A stretch of DNA of 10,264 nt from Planctomycetaceae bacterium (GTDB lineage Bacteria > Planctomycetota > Planctomycetia > Planctomycetales > Planctomycetaceae), in the NCBI GenBank assembly GCA_003503535.1, contig DOCI01000287.1:3055-13318 (forward strand), read 5' to 3'. This document shows, in pieces, positions 1-6,572 of the stretch. Each line of letters starts with the position of its first letter. Position 1 is the first letter of the stretch. The notes under the pieces were generated by a model. The model was not told the DNA's origin and searched no databases. It worked only from the letters and a program-made list of their open reading frames with translations. The position numbers and the translations under genes are program-made.

Positions 1-2
1 GG

Positions 3-599
3 ATTGAGGAAGTGACCCAAACCGCTCAAAAATATTTTCCAGATGCAAAATGCACAGGACTGTATGTGCTGCTGGCGAATATCATTTTGAGTTTGCTGAG
101 TGATCAGGTCGTCAGCTTTACGCTGGCCGCCTGCGGCATCTTTATAGGCATGACGATCGCTTTTCGCAGCTGGAAAGTCGGTTTGATTTCACTGGTACCG
201 AATCTGTTTCCCATTGTCATTCTCGTCGGCACACTCGGCTGGATTGGCTCCCTGGTCAACATTGGCACGGCCATGATCGCCAGTGTTTCGATTGGATTGA
301 CCGTCGATTCGAGTATCCATTATCTCTCGTCCTATTTTCGCGAAAAAAAATCGGGACGAACACATGCAGAGGCACTGGAGTTGACTCAGTCACAAGTCGG
401 ATTGTCACTCGTATTCTCAAATGTCGCACTGATCTGTGGGTTTTCGGTGCTGACGCTCTCAGAGTTTGTCCCGCTGATTTACTTTGGAGTACTCGTGAGT
501 ATTGCCATGCTGGGAGGCTTGATCGGCAATCTGATTCTGTTGCCGTTGTTATTGACGGGGCTTTATGGCAGAACAGTAGACGCAGAAAATGTTTCGTAA
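3..599 (+). CDS. RND/MMPL-type membrane transporter, C-terminal part (cut by left edge)
   Basis: The reading frame is open to the left edge, so the true start lies outside the window; a GTG at 12 is just an internal codon. The visible ~199 residues are mostly hydrophobic, with about five membrane segments (counted from the GTG: roughly 20-50, 57-80, 84-105, 129-150 and 152-181). The motifs PNLFPI before one helix and GLTVDSSIHYL within another are typical of the second half of MMPL/RND-superfamily exporters, where an acidic residue inside the membrane takes part in proton coupling. The protein should sit in the inner membrane and export a lipid, hydrophobic compound or similar cargo, which the sequence does not reveal. 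A short soluble tail ends the protein. It faces the decarboxylase gene end to end (73 bp gap) and shows no link to it. The family call is firm; the substrate is unknown. Confidence 0.85.
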   Translation: MEEVTQTAQKYFPDAKCTGLYVLLANIILSLLSDQVVSFTLAACGIFIGMTIAFRSWKVGLISLVPNLFPIVILVGTLGWIGSLVNIGTAMIASVSIGLTVDSSIHYLSSYFREKKSGRTHAEALELTQSQVGLSLVFSNVALICGFSVLTLSEFVPLIYFGVLVSIAMLGGLIGNLILLPLLLTGLYGRTVDAENVS

Positions 600-672
600 T
601 TCAAACACTCTCTGACGGATTCTTATGGATGTTGTCAGATACTTCGTGCTTGTAAAAATTCGGTAGTCTCAA

Positions 673-2235
673 TCATCCGTTAAATTGATCGATGTACTCG
701 AAGATTTCCTGCAGGTCGTTCTCTGTTGTGAAAGGATTGAGCAGGACCGCTTTAAGCCAGCGGGATTCTCGGAAACGGGGGAGTGAGACGAAAGTCTGGC
801 AATCTTTCATCAAGCCGCGTTGTAGACGCTGATTTCTTTCGCCTCGAGCCGCTTCGTTCTGACTGCCGCGGGTATCCCGAAAACAGACAATATTCATTTC
901 GGAAACCGAGGCTCGTTCGATGTAATCGCGTTCATCGATCAGCCGATTGAAACGATTGACCATGTCGTAGCTGTGATCGATCAGTTTTTCGAGACCGCTT
1001 TTCCCGAACTGGAGTAATGTCAGCCACCACTTGGCAATTTCAGGAGCACGAGTCCCCTGAATACCCCATTCGCCGAGATTGATTTCGTGATCTTCTTCGT
1101 TCAGGCTCATATAAGGATGAGCGACGCGGAAATGGCGATCGAGAATTTTTTCTTCGCGGAACAAAACCAACGCACAGGCTTTGGTGACATAACACCATTT
1201 CTGTGGGTTGAACGTGATCGAATCGGCTCGCTCAATTCCCTGCAGGCACGACTTGTGTGCCTCGCTGAAGATCGCTGCACCGCCATAACTGGCATCAACG
1301 TGAAACCAGAGGTTTTCGTTTTGACAGATTTTTGCAATCGCTGGGAGAGGATCGATATTTCCGGTGACGGTCGTGCCAGCTGTCGCAACCACAGCGAAGG
1401 GGAGTTGTCCTGCTGCCCGGGCCTGATTGATTGCGGTCTGCAGGGCGTCGGGACAGATGCGACATTGATCATCGACTTTGACCGCAATAACAGCGGCAGT
1501 GCCCAGACCGAGAATCATGGCAGATTTTTGAATCGAGCTGTGACACATTTCCGAAGCAAAAATGACGGGCTGACTCGTCAGTTGGACCAGGCCATTTTCG
1601 TGGACATCGTTCAACCCGAGTTGACTGTTGCGGGCAACGGTCAAGGCTTGGAGATTGCAGAGTGTTCCCCCACTTTGAAGCATGCCGCCTGCGGTTTCGG
1701 GGAGTCCGAAGCGTAAGGCGAGTTCCCGCATCAGACGTTGTTCGAGTTCGGAAAAAATCGGCGACATTTCCCGGCTGAGGACATTATTGTTCACAGCAGC
1801 CGTCACCAGCGAGCCCATCACGGAACTGACCGAAGGCAGGGGGTCCATGTGCCCCATGTAACGTGGGTGAGCAGGATTCATCGAACCACGAACCAACTGT
1901 CTGCAGGTTTCCAGAAGTTCTGTATCGGAAACCGGTTGATCGGGAATGAGTTGTGATTTGGGGATGCTCTTCCACACGGTTGGAACAGGAGCTAATTCGA
2001 CTGCAGCTGAGAGCTCTTCGGTCAGCCCATCGACCAGTTGATGCAGCAGATTCTGGACAGACAGCAGGTTTTTGCCGCGGGGATCCAGAAATTGGGTTCC
2101 CGTGGTCAGGCCAGCCTTGAGAGTGGTGGAAGGTGTGATGATGGTCGAAAAATCTGTCACGCGTTTTAGAGTCCGTGAGGAGAAATCTGTGCAGGAATGA
2201 GTCCACGCATTGAAAATCGGCGTAGCTTCGTTCAC
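673..2235 (-). CDS. PLP-dependent group II decarboxylase
   Basis: This is a cytoplasmic fold-type I PLP enzyme that removes the alpha-carboxyl group of an amino acid. The family includes glutamate, aspartate, 2,4-diaminobutyrate and aromatic amino acid decarboxylases. Key parts are visible: HPRYMGHM (residues 123-130), the phosphate-binding SGGTLCN (188-194), a likely PLP-stacking His232, HVDASYGG (312-319) with the cofactor-binding Asp314, and NPQKW with the Schiff-base Lys346. At 520 residues it is slightly long for the family. The listed start is a GTG with no clear Shine-Dalgarno; an in-frame stop lies just upstream (2254-2256). The first ~45 residues are poorly family-like and homology seems to begin near FLDPRGKN (49-56), so the real start may be further in. 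A possible -10 (TATAAA, minus strand, 2269-2274) lies upstream. Sequence alone does not fix the substrate. It is divergent from the SMP-30-like gene. Confidence 0.88.
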   Translation of the reverse strand: MNEATPIFNAWTHSCTDFSSRTLKRVTDFSTIITPSTTLKAGLTTGTQFLDPRGKNLLSVQNLLHQLVDGLTEELSAAVELAPVPTVWKSIPKSQLIPDQPVSDTELLETCRQLVRGSMNPAHPRYMGHMDPLPSVSSVMGSLVTAAVNNNVLSREMSPIFSELEQRLMRELALRFGLPETAGGMLQSGGTLCNLQALTVARNSQLGLNDVHENGLVQLTSQPVIFASEMCHSSIQKSAMILGLGTAAVIAVKVDDQCRICPDALQTAINQARAAGQLPFAVVATAGTTVTGNIDPLPAIAKICQNENLWFHVDASYGGAAIFSEAHKSCLQGIERADSITFNPQKWCYVTKACALVLFREEKILDRHFRVAHPYMSLNEEDHEINLGEWGIQGTRAPEIAKWWLTLLQFGKSGLEKLIDHSYDMVNRFNRLIDERDYIERASVSEMNIVCFRDTRGSQNEAARGERNQRLQRGLMKDCQTFVSLPRFRESRWLKAVLLNPFTTENDLQEIFEYIDQFNG

Positions 2236-2340
2236 AATCTTAATGAAGTCTATTCATTGCGGGCTAAGTTTATACAAATCGTCAGGAATTGACAGGTTCG
2301 ATCAGAAAGCCTCCCGCAAAAACTTCTGGTTGAAATTTTA

Positions 2341-2354
2341 GTCACAGGCGTGAC
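2341..2354. repeat. Short inverted repeat in the divergent promoter region
   Basis: GTCAC-AGGC-GTGAC is a 5-4-5 inverted repeat in the 169-bp gap between the decarboxylase and SMP-30-like genes. It may be a regulator site or a weak hairpin; nothing ties it to a known protein. Confidence 0.3.
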
Positions 2355-2371
2355 TTGAGATTACTGTCAGC

Positions 2372-2400
2372 TTCCTCTCGAAGTCTATTATTACGAGGAA
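2372..2400 (+). promoter_or_regulatory. Possible hairpin covering the ribosome binding site of the SMP-30-like gene
   Basis: TTCCTC at 2372-2377 is the exact complement of GAGGAA at 2395-2400, which contains the Shine-Dalgarno of the gene starting at 2405. The loop would be 17 bases. Pairing could hide the ribosome binding site, but pyrimidine-rich anti-Shine-Dalgarno stretches arise easily by chance. This is inference only. Confidence 0.25.
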
Positions 2401-2404
2401 TGCC

Positions 2405-3943
2405 ATGAGATCCATGGAAATGCTCAAATCGAGCCTGCTCAGCCGTCTCACATCAACACTTGCTGTTCCGGTCATCCTCACCTCATTGTTATCCGCTGCT
2501 GCAATGGCGGGAGAATGGGATGAGATTCTGCCCTCAGGCTCTCAGGTGGAGAAGCTGGCCGAAGGGTTTAAGTTTACCGAAGGGCCAGCCTGGCATCCCG
2601 AAGGTTTTCTGCTCTTTACTGATATTCCTAATGATCGCATCGTTAAACTCGATGCAAACGGCAAACTTTCCGATTTTGCCACTCCGGTTGGGCGTTGCAA
2701 TGGTCTGATGTGCGACCAGCAGGGATTCATCTATGCCTGCCAGATGGGTGACGGGCATGTCATGAAAATGGATAAGAATGGAAAAGTTCTTGGCTATCTG
2801 GTCGACACTTTCGAGAACAACCGAATGAACGGCCCGAATGATCTGGCGATCGACAGCCAGGGGGGCATGTACTTTACCGATCCTTATTATGGTCCTGAGA
2901 TGGAACTGCCTCAGCCGATGATGGCTGTGTACTACATTCATCCGGATGGTAAAACAGTTCGAATCATTGAAGATCTCGAACGACCAAACGGAGTGACAAT
3001 CTCTCCCGATGGAAAACTGCTGTATGTAGCTGAGCCGAATCGGGGAGAAGTTTATCGCTACAGTATTCAGGCTCCCGGTCAGGTGACAGCCGGCCATTTG
3101 ATTTACAAGGGCGATCCTGAAATTGATGGCAATGGCGGTCCTGATGGAATGACTCACGATATCCACGGGAATCTTTATGCAACTTACAATGGGATTGTCG
3201 TCTTGAATCCCGCTGGCGATTTGATCGGTCGAATTGCGACACCAGAAAAGCCAGCTAACTGTACCTTCGGTGGTCCTGAAAATAAAACGCTTTACATCAC
3301 CGCTCGCACCGGTTTGTACAAGATAGAACTGGGAATACCCGGCATTGCGTTGCCCAAGCAAGGACCTGAACTTGCTGATGTGACCGCTGTTCCAAATAAT
3401 CTTCCAGGGATTCCTGTGATGCTGGCTGAAGAGGCCAGGAAAGAAACGAAAACGAACGATGTCAATCTGGCGGGATTGACTCTTTCGATTCCGGAATCCT
3501 GGGAAAATCAGCCGCCCGATAATCGTCTGCGTCTGGCTCAGTTCTCAATTCCTGCAGCTGAGGGCGCAGAAGGTTCAGCCGAACTGGTTGTTTTCCCACC
3601 ATTTGGCGGTTCTGTTGATGACAATATTACCCGCTGGATCAATCAATTCGATTCTGAAGGCCTGGAACTGAAATTGTCTCAAGGGACGACCGAGCAGGGA
3701 AAATATCATATGGCGAATATCGCTGGTCTGTATAAGAAGCCAGACGGTCCTCCATTCCTGCGTAAAACCATTGACGCACCTGATCATCGGATGCTGGCCG
3801 TGATTCTGGAAATCAAGGATCAGGGAAACTACTTCCTGAAACTGGTCGGGCCACAGAAAACCGTTGATGGGGTCATCGAAGATTTCCGCAAAAGTTTCGG
3901 TGCGGATGTGAAATCCGAGAAAGAGTACAAGATTGCAAATTAA
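2405..3943 (+). CDS. Secreted SMP-30/gluconolactonase-like protein with extra C-terminal domain
   Basis: The 512-residue protein begins with a signal peptide (hydrophobic stretch ~18-34, likely cut after AMA at 33-35), so it should act in the periplasm or outside. Residues ~45-310 form an SMP-30/gluconolactonase-type six-bladed propeller. The likely metal ligands are Glu59 (EGPAW), Asn195 (RPNG) and Asp247 (GPDGMT), with Asn145 (NGPND) as a probable substrate contact. All family positions are present, so lactone hydrolysis is plausible. After a linker (~311-352), residues ~353-512 form a second alpha/beta domain (LSIPESW, then GGSVDDNITRW at 401-411) that I associate from memory with planctomycete secreted proteins; its function is unknown to me. 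The ATG at 2405 is supported by GAGG at 2395-2398, six bases upstream; ATGs at 2414 and 2420 are less well placed. A two-way terminator follows at 3975. The physiological substrate cannot be named. Confidence 0.88.
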   Translation: MRSMEMLKSSLLSRLTSTLAVPVILTSLLSAAAMAGEWDEILPSGSQVEKLAEGFKFTEGPAWHPEGFLLFTDIPNDRIVKLDANGKLSDFATPVGRCNGLMCDQQGFIYACQMGDGHVMKMDKNGKVLGYLVDTFENNRMNGPNDLAIDSQGGMYFTDPYYGPEMELPQPMMAVYYIHPDGKTVRIIEDLERPNGVTISPDGKLLYVAEPNRGEVYRYSIQAPGQVTAGHLIYKGDPEIDGNGGPDGMTHDIHGNLYATYNGIVVLNPAGDLIGRIATPEKPANCTFGGPENKTLYITARTGLYKIELGIPGIALPKQGPELADVTAVPNNLPGIPVMLAEEARKETKTNDVNLAGLTLSIPESWENQPPDNRLRLAQFSIPAAEGAEGSAELVVFPPFGGSVDDNITRWINQFDSEGLELKLSQGTTEQGKYHMANIAGLYKKPDGPPFLRKTIDAPDHRMLAVILEIKDQGNYFLKLVGPQKTVDGVIEDFRKSFGADVKSEKEYKIAN

Positions 3944-3974
3944 TCTTTACTGAGTGCTACATTCTGTGACAAAT

Positions 3975-4012
3975 AAAAAACGCCGCCCTGAATTCTGGGG
4001 CGGCGTTTTTTT
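3975..4012. terminator. Bidirectional intrinsic terminator
   Basis: CGCCGCCC at 3981-3988 pairs perfectly with GGGCGGCG at 3998-4005 around a 9-base loop. Seven T's follow (4006-4012) and six A's precede (3975-3980), so it can stop transcripts from both sides. It sits between the ends of the SMP-30-like gene (+) and the aminotransferase gene (-) and probably serves both. Confidence 0.93.
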
Positions 4013-4029
4013 ATGATCAACGAGCAATA

Positions 4030-5241
4030 TTAAGCGGCTTTGGATATCGACGATGATTTCGTTTGGGCAGAGCGAACCGCTTTGCTAACTCCAGAGACAA
4101 CTCGTTCGAGTTGACCGAGGTTGAGTTCGGCAAAGATGGGCAGAGCCATGATATCTCGGCTGAGTTGTTCGGAAATCGGGAACTGGCCTTCTTTGTATCC
4201 ATGATGGGCAAAGCAAGGTTGCAGGTGCAGTGGTTGTGGATAATAAACTGCACATCCGATTTGCTGTTCACGAAGTGAACTGAGCACTTCATCTCGCAGA
4301 CCATCGTGAACACGAACACAATATTGATTGTAGACGTGACGGCGATCGGGCAATGTTTTTGGCAACTGGATCACACTGCCCAATTGTTCGCGATCAAACA
4401 GCTCCTGATACCAGCTGGCGTTACGTTGTCGGCCTTCGGTCCAGCTGTCGAGATATCGTAATTTCACTGACAGGACGGCTGCCTGCAGCGAATCGAGTCG
4501 ACTGTTCATCCCAAGATCGACATGCTGATACCGACCGGCATCGCCGTGAACGCGCAATCGCTTCATGCGAGCGGCCAGTTGAGCATCGTCAGTCGTGATC
4601 ATCCCACCATCGCCGGCTCCACCCAAATTCTTTGTCGGGAAGAAACTGAAACAGCCAATGGTGCCCAGAACGCCGGTTCGACGTCCACGATATTCCGATC
4701 CGATCGCCTGAGCAGCATCTTCAATAACTGCCAGATTGTGCTTCGTGGCTATTCGATTGATTTCTTCCATTTTGGCGCACTGTCCAAAAATGTGAACCGG
4801 CATGATGGCCTTGGTTCTGGAAGTGACAGCCGCTGAGATAGCCTGAGGATTGATGTTGAAACCATTTTCTTCGACATCGACAAAAACCGGCTTGGCTCCA
4901 ACACGCTCAATGGAACTGGCGGTCGCGAAAAAGGTGAACGGTGAAGTGATGACTTCATCACCCGGTCCAATGTTCAGCGCCTGCAACGCCAGAATTAATG
5001 CATCCGTACCGGACGCACATCCGATTGCTTCGCGAGAATCACAATAACTGGCAATTTCAGACTCAAATTTGGAGACTTCATCACCCAGCACAAATGTCTG
5101 ATTTTCAAAGACACGCTGAACGGCTTCATCAATCTCTTGCTTGATACTTTGATATTGAGGCTTCAGATCAATCAACGGAATTGGATCATGAGCAGAAGAA
5201 GAGGTGGGAAATGGGACAGTCGAAGCCACGGGCTTAGTCAT
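4030..5241 (-). CDS. DegT/DnrJ/EryC1/StrS-family sugar aminotransferase
   Basis: This is a cytoplasmic PLP enzyme that normally transfers an amino group, usually from glutamate, to a nucleotide-linked keto sugar, supplying amino sugars for surface polysaccharide. With the start used here it has 403 residues, close to the family norm. Motifs, counted from this start, include SGTDALILAL (~77-86), EDAAQAIG (~174-181, cofactor-contacting Asp175) and SFFPTKNLGG with the PLP Lys204. The opening PLIDLKPQY, VHIFGQCA and NSRLDSLQAA resemble WbpE-type enzymes that aminate UDP-3-keto-GlcNAcA, but the substrate cannot be fixed from sequence. The ATG at 5241 is preferred because GGAG (minus strand, 5248-5251) lies six bases upstream; in-frame ATGs at 5280 and 5253 lack this and would add 13 or 4 residues. 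No other sugar gene is in the window, so it stands alone, ending at the shared terminator. Confidence 0.92.
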   Translation of the reverse strand: MTKPVASTVPFPTSSSAHDPIPLIDLKPQYQSIKQEIDEAVQRVFENQTFVLGDEVSKFESEIASYCDSREAIGCASGTDALILALQALNIGPGDEVITSPFTFFATASSIERVGAKPVFVDVEENGFNINPQAISAAVTSRTKAIMPVHIFGQCAKMEEINRIATKHNLAVIEDAAQAIGSEYRGRRTGVLGTIGCFSFFPTKNLGGAGDGGMITTDDAQLAARMKRLRVHGDAGRYQHVDLGMNSRLDSLQAAVLSVKLRYLDSWTEGRQRNASWYQELFDREQLGSVIQLPKTLPDRRHVYNQYCVRVHDGLRDEVLSSLREQQIGCAVYYPQPLHLQPCFAHHGYKEGQFPISEQLSRDIMALPIFAELNLGQLERVVSGVSKAVRSAQTKSSSISKAA

Positions 5242-5878
5242 GTGCGACTCCATTCGCAAATATTTGAGGGATGAGAACACGATTCATTCGTGATCTGACA
5301 CTTATCGAGCGATTCAGCAGGTTAATGGTGATTGAGATGATTGTCTCTAATCGTGTTGCTCCTGTGAATTTGTGGAGACGGTAAATTGAACGGTAAGTTC
5401 TGTCAATAGTTTCTGTGAATCTGAGTTAAGTCGGCAAGAAATGCCTTCTGATGGTCCTTTTTTGTAAATCTTGCAAACCTCGTCGCATCAATAGATACTC
5501 ATTCAAATCGGTTGAAATTTGCCATCCCGATTAAATTTACAGGGTCTCCCCGCTCATATTTCAAAGTTTCTATGGAAAAAATCCCTTCCCGGTCAGCTAT
5601 ATGATGTATATTTGACCCAAGCACTAAATACTATCAAAATGTCCTAAAATCCTTAAACAACCCTTGAAGGCCCTTTTCCCCAGAGTTAAACTCGTGATGA
5701 ACAAGTGGTAGCGGTGATTGTAAAGTGTGGGTTCTCCATATTACCTGGTCCTGCTGATATGCCATGTTTTGGCTATCGAAGGCACCTGCACCGGCCACGT
5801 GGGTCGTGTTATCTATGTTGGATGACACAATTATTTTCGTTCCAGGATCTGCAGGACAGGCAACGAAGGAGAAGTAAG
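5242..5878. other. Gene-free stretch of about 640 bp
   Basis: I see no gene here with a credible ribosome binding site and family-like protein. It must carry the promoter of the aminotransferase (-) and that of the Ser/Gly-rich gene (+). A small inverted repeat CACGA-TTCAT-TCGTG lies at 5278-5292. A weak promoter-like pair, TTGACC (5612-5617) and CAAAAT (5635-5640) with a 17-base gap, could drive the gene at 5879. The last ~130 bases contain possible RNA structure, listed separately. Confidence 0.5.
5744..5860 (+). promoter_or_regulatory. Possible structured mRNA leader of the Ser/Gly-rich gene
   Basis: CCTGGTCCTGC (5744-5754) can pair with GCAGGACAGG (5851-5860) to give ten base pairs with one bulged G, closing a ~96-base domain. 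Inside are a hairpin GCCA-TGTTT-TGGC (5761-5773) and a stronger one, CGGCC-ACGTG-GGTCG (5792-5806), which extends to 5789-5808 with one bulge. The closing helix ends five bases before the Shine-Dalgarno at 5866. This could be a cis-acting RNA element, but no known riboswitch is recognised and a helix of this kind could occur by chance. Confidence 0.25.
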
Positions 5879-6268
5879 ATGCGTAAGAGTGGAATGTTCT
5901 TTTTGGCAGCAGTCGCGACATTGGCATTTGCGTTCACAACAAACGCAGAAGCACGACGTCACGGTAGCTCAGGAAGTCACGGCAGCTGGGGTTCTTCCGG
6001 CGGTTCAAGTGGCGGAAGCCATGGCTCAAGCGGTGGTTATCACCACAGCTCAGGCAGCCACGGTTCAAGCGGCGGAGATTCAAGTGGCGGCTCAAGCGGC
6101 GGCGACTCGGACTCTAGCGGCGGATCAAGCGGCTACAGCAGCTCAGGATCAAAAGGTTCAAGCGGATCTAGTGGTTCAAGCGGCGGACGACGTTTGTTCA
6201 AACGACGTGGCAGCTCAGGATCAAGCGGATCAAGCGGAAGCTGGGGTTCTAGCGGAAGCCGTGGCTAA
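5879..6268 (+). CDS. Short secreted Ser/Gly-rich low-complexity protein
   Basis: The 129-residue product has a clear signal peptide (MRKSGMFFLAAVATLAFAF, likely cut after AEA at residues 23-25), so it is exported. Of the 104 mature residues, 45 are Ser and 35 Gly, arranged as SSGG/GSSG units with scattered His, Asp, Tyr and Trp. One basic island, RRLFKRR, lies at 104-110. Trp occurs only in the near-identical GSWGSS segments at each end. There is no Cys. The ATG at 5879 is chosen because AAGGAG (5866-5871) is seven bases upstream and the signal peptide starts there; the frame is open further back to 5705, but that extension is unlike a secreted protein. From memory, planctomycete proteins with such an N-terminus may also carry a TIGR03000 domain, which is absent here. 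Function is unknown; a disordered surface, matrix or adhesive role is a guess. A strong terminator follows, so it is probably transcribed alone. Confidence 0.82.
   Translation: MRKSGMFFLAAVATLAFAFTTNAEARRHGSSGSHGSWGSSGGSSGGSHGSSGGYHHSSGSHGSSGGDSSGGSSGGDSDSSGGSSGYSSSGSKGSSGSSGSSGGRRLFKRRGSSGSSGSSGSWGSSGSRG
5963..6265 (+). repeat. Degenerate Gly-Ser-Ser coding repeats
   Basis: The DNA is a run of imperfect units of the form GGN-TCA-AGC-GGN. The Ser-Ser pair is most often written TCA-AGC, which suggests growth by copying of a short unit followed by drift, rather than independent codon choice. Length variation between strains is likely. Confidence 0.75.
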
Positions 6269-6275
6269 TCTTGCT

Positions 6276-6296
6276 TGATCATTCCTGGAATGATCA
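6276..6296 (+). repeat. Perfect 21-bp inverted repeat after the Ser/Gly-rich gene
   Basis: TGATCATTCC (6276-6285) and GGAATGATCA (6287-6296) are exact complements around a single T. In RNA it would form a nine-pair stem with a CTG loop, beginning seven bases after the stop codon. No T-run follows, so it is not a terminator itself. It could protect the 3' end of the mRNA or bind a protein as DNA. Confidence 0.6.
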
Positions 6297-6340
6297 TATA
6301 AGCAGGAAATGAATCCTTGTGATTCTTAGCTGATTGCTCA

Positions 6341-6374
6341 AGCAGAAGGTCTACTAAGACCTTCTGCTTTTTTT
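6341..6374 (+). terminator. Intrinsic terminator of the Ser/Gly-rich gene
   Basis: AGCAGAAGGTCT (6341-6352) and AGACCTTCTGCT (6357-6368) form a perfect 12-bp stem with the four-base loop ACTA. A run of T's follows to 6374. It should end the transcript of the gene at 5879 and isolate the ParA-like gene downstream. Confidence 0.95.
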
Positions 6375-6474
6375 ATGAATTTTTCTAAATCCTGTTGTGG
6401 GAGATTATTAAAATCCTTTGTATTTCAGGCCATTCAATGATCATTTTGTAACGACTGCTGTTTTCAGATCGCTA

Positions 6475-6503
6475 TTCACCTTTGGACACAGGAGCGGTAT
6501 AGT
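6475..6503 (+). promoter_or_regulatory. Possible sigma-70-type promoter for the ParA-like gene
   Basis: TTCACC (6475-6480) and TATAGT (6498-6503) are 17 bases apart and match the consensus hexamers at four and five of six positions. Transcription would start near 6510, leaving a leader of about 60 bases. Such matches are not rare, so this is tentative. Confidence 0.3.
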
Positions 6504-6572
6504 TCTGCAGCTTGAAAGTCGATCGCCTGAGGATGAGCAGAGCGACATTAAAACAAAGAGGGAAGGACTCCG

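Larger units (their letters stand above)
6269..6572. other. Gap between the Ser/Gly-rich gene and parA-like gene
   Basis: This 304-bp gap holds the 21-bp inverted repeat, the terminator at 6341-6374 and the presumed promoter region of the ParA-like gene. I see no additional gene. Confidence 0.6.

Noticed and set aside
611..639. TCTGAC/GTCAGA hairpin as terminator between the first two genes
   Set aside because: The stem is only six pairs with a 17-base loop and no T-run follows on either strand.
1087..1716. Open frame of 209 codons on the plus strand inside the decarboxylase gene
   Set aside because: Antisense to a well-supported enzyme; the product has no family-like features.
2534..3361. 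Open frame of 275 codons on the minus strand inside the SMP-30-like gene
   Set aside because: It is fully antisense to a gene with clear family motifs, and its own translation shows no recognisable domain. It is a by-product of the coding frame.
5795..5802. CCACGTGG palindrome as a possible parS site near the ParA-like gene
   Set aside because: Only the CACGTG core matches; the flanking bases do not fit the parS consensus, and it fits better as part of a leader hairpin.
5705..5878. N-terminal extension of the Ser/Gly-rich protein
   Set aside because: The added 58 residues hide the signal peptide, and the start lacks the strong Shine-Dalgarno found before 5879.
5634..5927. 97-codon minus-strand frame upstream of and overlapping the Ser/Gly-rich gene
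   Set aside because: No ribosome site or recognisable motif, and it overlaps the signal peptide coding region.
5889..6278. Second frame through the Ser/Gly repeats giving an Ala/Gln/Val-rich protein
   Set aside because: The repeats keep all frames open. Only the Ser/Gly frame has a signal peptide and a good ribosome site.
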